Shown here: piece by piece, positions 30,601 through 43,100 of the stretch
Numbering within the stretch: the stretch's first letter is position 1
Layout: the number at the start of each line of letters is the position of its first letter
Source: Flectonema sp. DT1601
Lineage: Eukaryota; Euglenozoa; Diplonemea; Diplonemida; Diplonemidae
NCBI GenBank assembly: GCA_964019425.1
Contig: OZ025791.1
Span: 534,501-598,500 of the forward strand
Reading direction: 5' to 3'
DNA: 64,000 bases
Made by a program: the position numbers and the translations under genes
Notes under the pieces: model-generated
Databases searched by the model: none
Told to the model about the DNA's origin: nothing
The model's input: the letters and a program-made list of their open reading frames with translations, nothing else

Positions 30601-30627
30601 GTTTTGTTTTGTTGAACAAAACAAAAC
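30601..30627. repeat. Perfect palindrome (13-bp arms)
   Basis: GTTTTGTTTTGTT, one G, then AACAAAACAAAAC. It lies about 215 nt upstream of the small membrane-protein gene. It could fold as a cruciform or RNA hairpin, or reflect a homopolymer-driven inverted duplication. Confidence 0.7.
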
Positions 30628-32111
30628 AACAAGTGACGTACCTAAAGGCACCACTTACTTAGGCAATCCAGGAAAAGCGTTCTTGTGTTTAGATATAAAA
30701 GAGAAGGAAAAACAAAGGAAGGGGAGAAAAAAAAAAAAAAAAAAGGGAATGCGATTTGGAGAGAAAATTAAAGGAATAGGAATAAATAAATAAAATAAAG
30801 TAGGGGGGGGGAAGGGAAAGCGTGATATGAAAACCAACAACAAAGTATGTCCAAGAAATGTTAATCGCGAAGTCAATCAACCCGGACTGACTTGTGTTTG
30901 TAGTCGTGTATAAATAATTCCCACAGTAAATAACCTAGACTATATAATTACTTCCTTTTCGGTTGCTGTTTTTTTTCTTTTTTTTAAAAGTGGTGCATTA
31001 TTCATAAAACAATACCCAACAGAACACACGACAGGTAACTATGAAGACCCTGAAGGTGAGATTGTTAATAATATTAAAAAAAAAGCAACAGCTATCAGAA
31101 CATAAGAATAACGTTCTTTTTTTTTCAGCGGTAACTATGTGTAATATAAAAAAGAAAAAACGGTTGTAAATGGGCGGGTAACTTGATAGAAGGTGGGGGT
31201 AGGGAAAAAGGGGGGGGTAATAATAGAACACTGATGAAAGAGAATTGGGTGGGGAAAAACGCGTAATGAAAACTCCTGAAAACACATTTAAAAAATCGCA
31301 TGCATTCCTTTAAAGCATTTCTCTTACCCGGCTAAGCAACTTGATAAGAGTCTTGATTACTAATTAGTCGATTTCTTTACGTAAAGAATACCGAGTAAAA
31401 TAGCGATTACTTTTGCAATATGGAAGACAGAGTTAGCAAGATGCACAGGGCGGAGTAAAAAAAAAAAAAGGGGGGGGTGAAAAAAAATCAATAATTACCA
31501 CTTATTCATTATCTGCCCATGCGTGAACGCTCCTCGAGTGCGAAACCATTTAAGGTTTCCTAAGATAGGTTTGTACGTTTTCCTCTTTAACTAACTAGCC
31601 TACCATCCGCAATATGTAATTACCTCAGGTAACAACGTCTTTCTCTGAACAGTTGATTTATTGGCTACCAATCAAGGTGTTCGCCACTAGAGAGTTGGTA
31701 ACGGGAGATAGGGAAATACAACATCAAAAGTGTTGAACATTTAATGGGATAGGAGACGAGTGCATTATTTAAATATAAAAAAAAAATAATAATAAAAGAA
31801 GAAGAAGAAAAATTTACTATAATAGAAATCTCCGACACATCAAAATTTTTTCAGAATTAGGGTAATTCTTTTCTCTTGCTCCATGCTAAAGTGATAGCAA
31901 GGTGTCATAAAATAGTGGATCTCAAAACAAAATGAAATCCTTAAATACACAAAAATAAATTGGAAAAAAGAATCAAACGAATCGTGTGAAAAGACTACTT
32001 TAAGGGAGGGGGTCTGGGCGTCACCTTAGAAAAGAGCGACAAAACAGTGTTTGAAGTAACAATTTAACGTCAACGAAGGGGTCGGGATATTGGATAAATT
32101 CTTTTTATGCA

Positions 32112-32161
32112 TTAAATCCACACACGTGAAAGGTCACTGTCATTCTCGGCAGTGGATTTAA
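32112..32161. repeat. Inverted repeat (10-bp stem, 30-nt loop)
   Basis: TTAAATCCAC pairs with GTGGATTTAA. The loop can form a competing CACTG/CAGTG pairing, and a T9 run follows about 24 nt later on the plus strand. It might be part of a small structured RNA; no family recognised. Confidence 0.4.
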
Positions 32162-32391
32162 CAACCCTTGCGGGTATTAGCTATTTTTTTTTACTTTTAT
32201 TCGCTTGCAGTATCTACAATGATACTCACAAAGTATTCTGGGGCTACCTCTTTTGGGGAAGCACTCATCTCACCCTCGCGAACAACCCTCCCGGGTTGTA
32301 ACGAAAAAATGAGACTGCTGTCTGTTTGCACGATAACAGCGACTACATTATTTTAACTCTTAAGAAAGAAAAAAAATAATAACCAAAAGGG

Positions 32392-32425
<34 letters not shown>

Positions 32426-35400
32426 TACATAAAGTCAAAATAATATACACAGAATTATCGTGTTTTTTTAAAAGAAATATAAAGTAAAACAGAAACTGAG
32501 CACACCCACTTGAGGTGACAGTATGATCTGAAGACATCTCTCGGTGAAAGGAACAGGGTAGGCAAGGTTTATATTTGTGTACGTTCGAAACGTACAGGAA
32601 TAATGTTAACGGACATATAAAAAATATAATAAAAAAGAAATCCCTACGAGTACCAATCAAATAAGAATGCAAAATTGCATCTGCTTAAAATAAAAGAAAG
32701 GATTTCGCGAATAGTGCAGCACGAAGTGTAAAGACACTAATAACGTCTGCTATATATCACAACAGCCAATGCAACTAGCACACTATAGAAAGAAAATGCC
32801 CTACTGCTGCTTAACAAATTTCATTGTTAGGCGACCATTGGGTCAAATGCTAAGGTTAGCCTGAAACAAAGAAAACCAAACGACTTCTGTGATAAGGGTT
32901 ATCTGTTGTTGGGAAATTATCTTTTTTTTTTTTCGTTCTTATGCTTGTCATACCAGAACAGACTCGTTGCCTTACGAGAAAACCGGATTAATTCATATAG
33001 TCGTGAGACTCTAATGATGTCACAACTTTTCTTGTAACCCGTGGTAGGCTTTAATAGCTGCGATGGCTCCTTTTTTATGAACTCTTTTTGTGTGTTTGCA
33101 CCAGCTAAAGAAACGCGTTTTTTACTTGCTAATGCACACGGTGATAGACTTAACAAGAAATAAGTGAGAAACAGAACGTATCCGACATGGAATTTTACTT
33201 ACTTTCTATCTGGTGCGAGAACGGATTACCTAACTAGAAAATTCACTTCAAAAAGAAATATAAAGAATGTATACTCTGTTGTTGCTTCGTAGATTTGATT
33301 ATTATTATTATTTTTTTTTTTTTTTTAATTTTTTTTTTTTTCTTCCTTTCTCTTTTTTAAGAAAAGAAAAAACTACAATTAGAAAAAAAAAAAAAAAAAA
33401 AAAAAACATCAAAATAATTACACAACGAAATTGTTATCTGATTCCTATCTTCCTTTAGAGGAAACAGGAAGTCTCAATCGATATGCACCAATGCAAAACA
33501 CAAAAAAAAAAGAAAGAAAAAAAATGAACATTCCAATCAACAATTGCTCACTAACAATAAAAGAAAGAAAGCGATCGCTGCGCAGGCTTTCTGCCGTATG
33601 CGCATTACGGTGTCTGAATAGTTTTGTGTACTTCTTTGATTTACCGATTTGAGGGTAGTGACTGAACACTACATTAATAAAATAAATGAAAAAAAAAAAA
33701 AAAAAAATGATAAAAACCATATTACAATAAAAATTACACCACAAACTGAGAATACAACACATAAATTAAAAAAGAAAAAAGTATTCTTTTGCCGACGCGT
33801 TATATTTATGGCTTCTGAGCACAGAGTATTTTATTTCTTTTATGATTTTATCGGGAAAAAAAAAAAGATTTTTTTTTTTTTTAAAAATAAAAAGCCTAGA
33901 AATCCAGAAAAAGAGTGAACAACACAGGACACCATCCAGAATAAAGCTTAATTTCCCCAAGAATAATCTTTAAATAAAAATAAAATAAAAATTCAAAATC
34001 CAACCCCCTCCTTTTTTTATTATTTTGCTAATGCCGCAAAATAACATAAAAAAATAACAAAATAAAGAGAATACAATACCGGTATGAAGACAGACGGTTA
34101 CCTGGGCTGAGGATTTATCCTTCAGTCTGTGGATAAGATAGCATATGAGATTATTAAAAAAAATGCATTTTCGAGAAAAGAAAAAAAAAAAAAAAAATAT
34201 ATATATAAGAATAGTGAAAACATTAAATAAATTGTTCTGCTGTTTTTAAATTAGTTAGTTTGTTATTTAATCCAACGTTGCTGTACATTATGAGTGCTAG
34301 GTAACTCACAGCAACTAATCCGTTACTGCTTCCGAAGACTCAGTGGATAGTTGAATTAGCTTTCAACTGAAGGAATATAATATAAATAGAAAAATGAAAG
34401 TATCGCTATTTAAAAAAAAGTTTTTTTTTGTCAAGAAAAAAAAAAAAAAAAAACGCACTACTGCGAATTTGTTTGGTTAGATTAAAGAAAAATAAGGGGG
34501 AAAAAAACAAGGGAAAGATTTATTTCTTATTTATTTTTGCTTTTTTATATATAAAAATCCGACAGACCTTCGATGCCTTAATGGACACCATGATTAAAAA
34601 GTTTTTTTTGCTTGTTTGTTTACTTAAATGTGTAATGACATAAAAAAAAGGGGGACAAGGCGTAGCCTTGTCTAATAACAAATTACTGAGGAGGGAGAGA
34701 ATAGAGAACGAGAGACGATGTCAGGAGTAAGACTAGAATCACATTGCTATCTTCTTAGCCACTTTAAGACTATCGTACACGTCAGGTTTTCATCTTTTGA
34801 GTGCTCGCAAATTAGCAAAAACAAGCGAGCCTTCTAATTCATGAATATCAGTAACTGGACACCTCTTGTCTCACCAATATCGTAACATACACAGGGGTAA
34901 GATTGTGGCGACGCAATGGGATACAGACAGGTAGAATTTTCTGTCCACCACAAGGACCACTTGAGTCGCACAAAAGAAAAAAAAAAATGGGGGGAAATAT
35001 AGATATCGTAAAAAGAGATGTTAATTATTAATTTTATGTTTTTTTTTTTTTCTTGTATTCATGCATATCACAAAAGTACAGCCACAATTACAGCCTTGTA
35101 AGATACGTTACAAGTACAGAAGCAATGAAGCAGGCAAATAAAACTGGGCTTTTCACATAAAACACATGTTCACAATTGGTGCAGCAAGAGACAAGTTTTG
35201 ATGGACTCTTTGTCACTGATTTTATAATTCAGTTTAAAAATCTACGCTCGCTATACCCGCGGCGCATGCAACACCTGAATGACTATAAATAATAGGAAAG
35301 TCGAGGACTGGGGTTGTCTTTACGGCAACCTCCCACAGCAAAAATAATTTTTTTTTTTTTTTTTTTGCTTTTTTTTTGATTCTTTTTAATAGGAGTATCA

Positions 35401-37525
35401 ACATCGGTATAACACTCGATTCTATCCCCCGAGGAGACGTATGAAATTGGTAAGGTATACTAAATGCATAAGACCCACCGCCAGTATATAAGTTAGTATT
35501 AGCTATATTTGAAGGGGGGTTATTACAAATAAATAAATCGTATGGATCAAACAAATAATACTAAAAGATTTTTAAAAGAAAAATTTATTCCGACCCCAGC
35601 CCTCTTCAGCGAAGAAAGCTCATCGTGTTTGTCCTTCTCAGCAAAGGGACAAATTCAACATAGTTACTCTCTCATACTATTCAACACGGTCTACTTAGAT
35701 AACAATCAGCTAATGAGTGGTGCTGAGTTATGTTTAGGAGGGTAGATATAAAAAAAATTAAAAAACCGTTTCCACTCAGGCTCAATTATATTCTAAGAAC
35801 GTGTCGAGTCTCATGGCACTGTCACATTAGTTTGTTACATAATAAATCAATCGTCTGCTTACGATATGAGTTTATTATAAGATAGTTAACATTAAATTAA
35901 AAATATTAAAAAAACAAAATAAAAAAGTTATATAAAAAAAAAAACACAATTTGCTCTGCTGTTTCAGAGCCTTAATCTTTGTCCCTCAGGCCTTGCCTTC
36001 ATCAGTAAGTTCTGGGGACTTCATTCTCAAGGTCCATTTCAAACTGATTTCTTAATGTCCATCGGAGCTCCAGGGCGGGCTATCAATCGCCTAATTAGTT
36101 AGTGTGAAGGCTCATATTAAGCAAAGGGGAATTGAATGCTTGAATTTATAAAATACAAACTGTATTGTATCATAAAACGATAATTTAACATCTGTTAAGG
36201 ATACAATGAACTATGGTGATGCTTAACTTAGCCTTTTGAACTAACTATTAGGTTTCGAGTTTCAAGTTAAAGGGGGAATGAAAGAGGGGAAAAAACGAAA
36301 AGCCCGACCACCTTTTGATATAATTAGCTACTTAGTAGTTAGCAAGTCCATCAGACCACCGAGTATCGGTTAAGTAGACACCCAAAGATTACCGGGTAGC
36401 TATTCGAGGGTCTCCAATACTGCGGTAGAAAGTTGAACCTAATCCCAAGGGGATTACTTTATTAGTTTTGACACAGGGCATAATAGATCAAGAGATCTCT
36501 GTAACGACAATGTCTCCACCTTATAACTATAACTGTGTAGCAAACAGAAGACCAAAAAAAAAAAAAGGTTCAACTTCAAAAGGTACTGTTTTTAATTTTT
36601 TTAGTTTGAAGAAGCATCATACGTAATGATAGTATTCAGTATTTGCATTATCGACTAAATAAGAAGAAGAAAAAAGAATGAGGGAAGGGGAAAAAAAAAA
36701 AAAAAAAAGAAGAAAATAAAAACAACTAGCGAGTTAAAATATAAGAATCATAAAAAAAAGAATAAATAAATTCAGGAGCAGCAGAGAAAACTGTCGTAGC
36801 TCCCAGCGTATGACATCGGCTCTACGTAGTTCATTAAACAAAATCTCCATACACAATGTCGGGTATTGGGTTTGTATCACGTTGAGTTTAATAGTTTAAA
36901 AGAACAAGGAGAGAGAGAAGTGTATGTGTCCCAACCGCTGTTTTCTAATAAATACAATCGCGGTTTTTGCAATTTTTGCACTAAAAAAAAGCCAAAGAGA
37001 AACAGGAGAAGAAACAAACAACGAGGATAACAAAAATAAAGAAGATTTGTGAAGACGGAAAAAAAAAAAACAACTGGCAACGACTGTAGGTTAAATTACT
37101 CAATTTTATTATTTTTTTTTTTTTCCTTTCTTTTTTTTTTTTTTTTTTTTTTTTTTTTCGTTCTTCTTAAAGTTCTTTTTTAAAAAACAAAACAAAAAAA
37201 AAAATTCGGCGCGAATCGAGGCTGAAACTGCGGAATAGCAGTCAGCCAAACACAACACAATATCAGAATTGGGGAGAGGCGAATGGTTAGAAAAATTAAA
37301 ATGTTCATTCCGAATGGAAGAAAAAAATTAGTCAGAAATGTGAAATAGCACAAAAGCAACATAATCTCATGCTTTAACTACTTTATTTATTAATCTGACA
37401 GTGACAGTTGTTCTTAATAAAATGAATAAAATAAGGGGAACACCAAGTAAGTCAGCCTTCTCGAAAGAAAAGGATTTTTTTTTTTTTTTTTTGTTAGATG
37501 TTGCTACCAAAAGCAAACTACTACC

Positions 37526-37562
<37 letters not shown>

Positions 37563-38008
37563 CGTTTCCTTTTCCTCCCTTTTGTTTGTTTTTTTTGTTT
37601 TTTTTTCCCTTTCTCCCTATGGGTGATGCCAGCAGTACCTTTGCATAGATGTATAAAGCTACCAAAAGCTCATCTTTTTCTACACTACTCACACTCAGAG
37701 TTGACTGCCTAAGGGCGAATGCTATTAATATTCCTATGTCGAAGTACAAGAATAACCAATACAAGAGTAGAGTACCAATGGCGTTACTCGTTTTCGAAGG
37801 AATTTTCGGTGGATAACAAACTAATTTTTTCGGTGACTAGTTGCCAAAATGTTCTTTCTTTGTTTGTATTTGAAGTATCCACATTAATTAATTATAGCTT
37901 CTTAAGTGGGTTGGTACCTCACCGTTGCTAGTGATTCGAGGTTTAAGGGAAAGGGGGAGCAGACCTCAACCAATACCCAACGAGCCTCTATTCTCAGAGC
38001 TCGTTGAA

Positions 38009-38042
<34 letters not shown>

Positions 38043-38380
38043 ATCAGAAAATAAGGAAACAAAGTGCTTGGAGAAAACTGAAAATACGTGCAGTATGAGT
38101 GCTGCAGAAGCGGGGGGGGAGAAAAAGAAGAAAGAATACTAAGAAAGATGCTAATAGACTTTTGCAAAGAAGATCTTGAAGACACGAACGCGTGTTAATT
38201 TGAACTAAACATTTTTTTTTAAAAAAAAGAATGTTCAACTCTCATGATCAGAAATCTTCTTTCCATATTTAGAGTGGAAGTTATAATTATTTTATTTTTT
38301 TAATTCTTTTTTTTTATTCTTTTTTTTTTTTAATAAAAAGGTCTAAGTCCATAAAGAAAACGAGAACAACACCAATAGTA

Positions 38381-38947
38381 CTAGTCAATAAATAACGGTG
38401 TCAGTGGTGTCAAAGGCGGCTCTGATTCCAAGCAAGAAGTAGCTGGTGACGGTGCTGGACTAAAATTAATAGAAGTAAAATCCGGAGCATCATTCACAAA
38501 GAGCTCCCAATCGAGGTGACCAAGATATGATTCTTCGATTCGGTTGATTTCTTCAAGTGTTATCCCTCCAATATTAGCATAATGCTGTAATGAAAGCCTC
38601 ATGTCATCGAGATACTTTGTAGCTACCATAAAGGCTGCAAGAGTAACACGGTGAATGTTAAGACTAGTCAGTTGTACCCTTGCCGAAAATCTCTCTAAGT
38701 GTGTAGTCATAACATCGAAGACACCAGGGCTACATCTTCCGTATTTACATATCCTGACTAGAAAATCATGAACGCTAAGCTCTGCCACCCATCGACCATC
38801 TAAATCAGTCGTCGGTACCAAACCTTTCTCTCTTAACAAATCCCCTTCATAACAAGCTTCCTGAAGCATTTCAGCGAGATGCGGAAGTGCCGTGTGAAAT
38901 GATGGATTATCAGCAACTTCTACAAAACTTCTCTTATTCGACACCAT
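38381..38947 (-). CDS. PHO80/PCL-like cyclin
   Basis: The start at 38947 (MVSNKRSFVEV) is chosen because TTATCTCTCAG at 38967-38969 is a good acceptor 19 nt upstream. The 188-residue product carries a single cyclin box of the PHO80/PCL type: VQLTSLNIHRVTLAAFMVA, TKYLDDMRLSLQHYANIGG, ITLEEINRIEESYLGHLDWEL. The family binds a cyclin-dependent kinase and links growth or nutrient state to cell-cycle control; it is common in fungi, kinetoplastids and other protists. The C-terminal tail has SPAPSP and TPLTPL, possible proline-directed phosphorylation sites. Length is typical for a stand-alone cyclin of this type. No intron seen. Confidence 0.85.
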   Translation of the reverse strand: MVSNKRSFVEVADNPSFHTALPHLAEMLQEACYEGDLLREKGLVPTTDLDGRWVAELSVHDFLVRICKYGRCSPGVFDVMTTHLERFSARVQLTSLNIHRVTLAAFMVATKYLDDMRLSLQHYANIGGITLEEINRIEESYLGHLDWELFVNDAPDFTSINFSPAPSPATSCLESEPPLTPLTPLFID

Positions 38948-40189
38948 TTTGTGTATTTTAGGATGGCTGAGAGATAAGAGAAAACTTACATAACAAATCA
39001 ACCAAATAGTGAACTAAATACTAATGACCTGTACATCTCTTAACACAGGAAGAGGACTGGGTAAATGCATTGAGCATGCAGTTACTTTTAAGCATGAAAA
39101 TGCTTAGTAATTACAGCATGCCGTACTTGATAGAGAAAGTGGACTTTAGTTCAGTTTCTCGTTTTTTTTTTTTTTTTAAAGAACAATGGGACTCATATCG
39201 TAACGATGGAGTTGGTCAATAATCTTTTGTCTCTATTTATCAGTGTACTAATATTAAACAGAAGTGAAAAAAAAAAAAAATTTAAAAAAGAAAAGGAAGA
39301 AGACAACAGCGAGAAGATTCGCTGCCGACAATTACATGGATTTTTCTTTTTTTTTTTTTGCATTCTTTTTTTTTTCTTCCCCGTTTCCTGGTTAAACATC
39401 ACTGCCACAAGGTTTAAAATTATTGATTAAAAATAATCGAAGCCTCACTAAAAAACTATCTCACACTTAGTTCTTGTTTGTGCAACAGAAAGTAGTTAAT
39501 GTCAACAAAATGGGACAAAAACCATTCAGATTGGCCTTGTATTTCGCTGAACGCAGACAGAGAATCTTGTCGCACGGGAAAACAAATCATAACCATTAAA
39601 AAATAAGGGTTTTATCTGAATAGTTTTTTCTCCGACTACGTCGGTACAACACATCAGGACGGGTAAAGCAAATTTTTGTGTGCAAACAATCCGTGCAAAC
39701 TTCTTATCAAAGTGTAAAAGAAGAAATCAACTTATTCTTTAGAATTTTTTTTTTACCAGTTTGTCTGCCAAGACCCCATCTTTGCTTTGCAAAGGTGTCT
39801 TCATGACTGATAGCAGACGTGTTTCGCGAGAAATCGCATTTACACTCTCAGCTGTGTTGGCTCAGGTGTGTGTTCCCAGAGGTACAAAATAACAAGGGGA
39901 AAAAATCTCTACCTCAAATTCGGCAAGTTCGATTCTGGGTGGCGGATTTTTTAACTACAGACCAAGGCACTTTTTTTTGAAAAGAGTTGGCGGTTTCGGA
40001 AACTTTTGTTCGGATTAGAGGTTTTCCCAAAAGCAAAATAATCGAGAGGGAGATAATTAACAAAATACAAATAAAGAAACAAATAAACCAAAAAAAAAAA
40101 AAAAAAAAAAAAAAGTAATCAAAATAAGCAGTTACTCTCTAACTAACAGATTTGGAGTCTACTTCAGCTGGAAAGAAGAAATAGATCAA
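38948..40189. other. Intergenic, 1.2 kb, no supported gene
   Basis: It contains the 3' flank of the channel gene and the leader of the cyclin gene. The patch 39460-39900 has fewer homopolymers and several 30-45 codon frames on both strands, none with recognisable homology. Confidence 0.5.
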
Positions 40190-43100
40190 TCAAGAAGATG
40201 GGGTAGCTGCTAAGGGATTTCTGTCTGATATCGCTGTGCTGCTGGACGTTGACTGACTTATACTTCTGCTTTCGCTTTTACGATCTTTCGGGTGTACAAA
40301 TGACACAACAGATTTCCTTCTTGCTTGTTTTTCTGCGACAGGAGAAGCTTGTCTTCGATTGCGACGGATCGATGAACTGAAAACTCCGCTGCTACTAATT
40401 CTACGAAGGGAATCAGCCCGAGCTGGGTTAATCGGATTTGCAAATTTTTGATACGGAAGTGGAACGTCTGTATCTCGCAGCATTGCTTTCCGTTCTTTAT
40501 GTCCCCTCCATATCTGTTGAATTCTAATTGCAGCAAACGAAACAGCAACAATTCCACACCCAACAGGTCTATTTGGGAATAAGAGATCCCATCTTTTTGA
40601 TATAATATTTAAATGCTTTGACCAAGCAGGAGATGCAACATCTGTTCGAAGTTCGTTCATTTCTCCAATAATACGACCATCTTCCATTGAGAGACTCCAT
40701 GTTAGTGCTAACATTAGATCGGAAAAGTGAACTGTGCTGTCTTTTGTTTCACGTAATCGTCTCCAGACATGTGCTGCTTTGCGTTTGTTGACTTGAATTG
40801 CTTCTGAGTGATGTTCTTGTGAAAATCCTAAAGGAGGACCAACGACTTGCATTAGGACAGGTAGTTTTCCAGTTTGAATCATCCACTGTCCTTCTTTTTG
40901 TTCTCGTTTTAGAAATTCGGATATAAAATGATCGACTTCTTCTACTATGAGAGGAGCGTTTGATTCATTGAGCACTTTGTCATATCCTGATAATATGATC
41001 GCGATCAGTAAATTCAAAACAACAAACATTACAATACATATGAACGTCACGAAGTATATAACTGCAAACCAACTATTCGGACAATCACCCATCTGTTCAG
41101 AGCAGTACGGAGGTGATACTCTCCTGCAATCAGCCATAATGCACTGCCATTCTTCACCAGTACTAAGACGAAATAAGAGAAGCATTGCATATCCAAATGA
41201 AGAGAAGTTTGCATGAACAGAAATACACTTTCCAGGAATAGCCATTCTACCGAACATATTAACACCTATAACAGCATACAAGAAATACAACAGTGAGAGC
41301 AGTCCAGCAACATTAACTAAATCAGCTAAGGAAAGCCACAGAGTTCGAAATAAGTTTTTAACTCCTTTGGCTCCTCGTACTACTCGTGTGATTCGTATAA
41401 GTCGTAGGACTCTAAATACTGATGTGACGACAGGGAAAGAATCATTAACCCCTCTTAATAAGTGACCAGCAACTGATGTAATTACAACAACGAAATCGAA
41501 TCGATTCCATCCGGCGACAAAATAAATCTTTCCATGAGACAATACTCTCAACAATAACTCTATAACATATGCGACGACGAATCCTTTATCGATTTCTTCG
41601 AGAGCTCGTGTGTACGTCTCTGGTTGTCCTTCGTGTTCAGACCCAATCAGAAAAACATTAAGTGCTATGATTACATAAACGCATCGATCAAAATAAGGAT
41701 GAACACACAGTCTTCTTGCAGCTTTAGACGCCCACCAATTCAATACTGCTTGTCTCTCATTAAAGGCTCTATTCGAACCTGATAGCGCAACTTGTTGTAT
41801 TCTGACCCATTCTTTCTGAACGGGTGATAGAGCGATTCCGATATTTTTCAATTCTTCCTTCTCTTTTGCTTTGTAGTAATGCTCTATGAGTACACCTATG
41901 AAGAGGTTAACGATGAAGAAAGAACCAAAAACAACGAATACGATAAAATAAACAGCCCAGAACGGTTGATTATTCTTTTTCGGAGCACGTCCAGGTTCGG
42001 TTCCGTCCATGCCAAGGTGCATCACTTGAACCCAACCTTCGAGAGTACTCATTTCGAATAGCACAAGAAGTGCTGCACCTACATGATTGAAATTTGAAGA
42101 AAACAACTCCCAAGTACCAACACCATCATTCAGACAGTCCTCTTCTGTTTGTAGTTCAGGGAGATCTCCCCAAGTGTGATGAGTGCACGCATAGAATTGA
42201 CCTTTGAAAATATGAACACCAAGAATTGCGAATATTACAAAAATAAGACCCGTCACCAACCCTATATGAGCTATTGGTGCCATCCCTGATAAAAGTGCTT
42301 CTATAACTAGTTTCATACCGATGGACTTGTTTATGAAACGAAGTGGACGAAGTGTTCTGATCATTCTAAATAATCCAAACTGACGATCATTTACAATAGT
42401 TGAGACAGCTGATAACACAACAATTAAGAAATCTAATTTATTCCACGGATCTCTTCTTAGGTACGCATCAGGGTGAAGAACAAACCCATACGCTAATGTT
42501 CTTAACAGAGCTTCAGCTGTAAAACAGCAAAGGAGAAACATATCAATCGCTTGAAGAGCTTTTGGAATATCTTCATCAGGAGCAGCTATTGGATTATACA
42601 TCGCAAGAGATACTGTTGAAAGACTAATCAAAAGTATAATAAGTACCTCAAAGTATGGATGCTCAACTAGATTCTTAAAGAATACTCTGACAGTATTCGT
42701 ACTAGAGCAAAGAAACAACGCTCGGTAGGTACGTTGTCGAGCAACAGGTGCTTTAGTTGGAACTATCACAAAACTATCTGTTTGCTCAGCGCTACTAGTC
42801 ATATGATATAGTGCACGCTCTTCTTGAGAAGATAGATTCCTGCTTAGAGGCGTGTGGTTCCCTTCTCCTTCTTCAGCAGATAAAAGTGTGAAAGGAGCAC
42901 TCTTTTCTTTCTCAATGGTCGGTTTATTTTCACTAACTTGTGTTTCGCTCTTCACTCGAGTAGCTGAATCCCCAGCAGAGTCGGAAAACTTTGATTCATT
43001 CATTTTTAAATGATCAATAGCAGGTCGACATCTCTGAAGAGGATTTTTCACTTCCAAATCACTCAATTCTGAGGCGACACTTTCGCGGGATTCTCTCCTT

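Larger units (their letters stand above)
30388..38380. other. 8-kb gene-free, homopolymer-rich region
   Basis: No coding region meets my standard. Poly-A and poly-T runs of 12-35 nt are frequent (for example near 32395, 33390, 37140, 37530), and most open frames are Lys or Phe runs. A few patches look less random: 32030-32340 (a hairpin and a T-run), 33430-33660, 34730-34970, 35240-35750 and 35950-36560. These could be exons of an unrecognised gene, noncoding RNA or old repeats. Elsewhere in the window genes are usually under 1.5 kb apart, so the gap is unusual. Confidence 0.5.

Noticed and set aside
32917-33200. Minus-strand frame that could encode a signal-peptide-like hydrophobic stretch and a basic tail
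   Set aside because: No in-frame ATG or plausible upstream exon with an acceptor was found; the end is poly-Lys.
35234-35745. Facing open frames at 35234-35554 (minus) and 35542-35745 (plus) with fairly balanced composition
   Set aside because: The minus frame lacks an ATG and runs through a poly-Lys tract; the plus frame starts with ATG but has no recognisable domain and opposes all other genes. Left as unresolved.
35964-36005. C/D-box snoRNA-like motifs on the minus strand (CTGATGA, then CTGA twice)
   Set aside because: The boxes are only about 40 nt apart, the C box lacks the purine, and no terminal stem or guide match could be shown.
39460-39620. Short frames of 29-46 codons on both strands with good-looking composition
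   Set aside because: Several overlapping frames are equally open and none has a homologue, splice partner or clear leader.
39840-39950. GTTCGATTC resembling a tRNA T-loop/B box
   Set aside because: The flanking bases do not form the T stem and no A box lies at the right distance.
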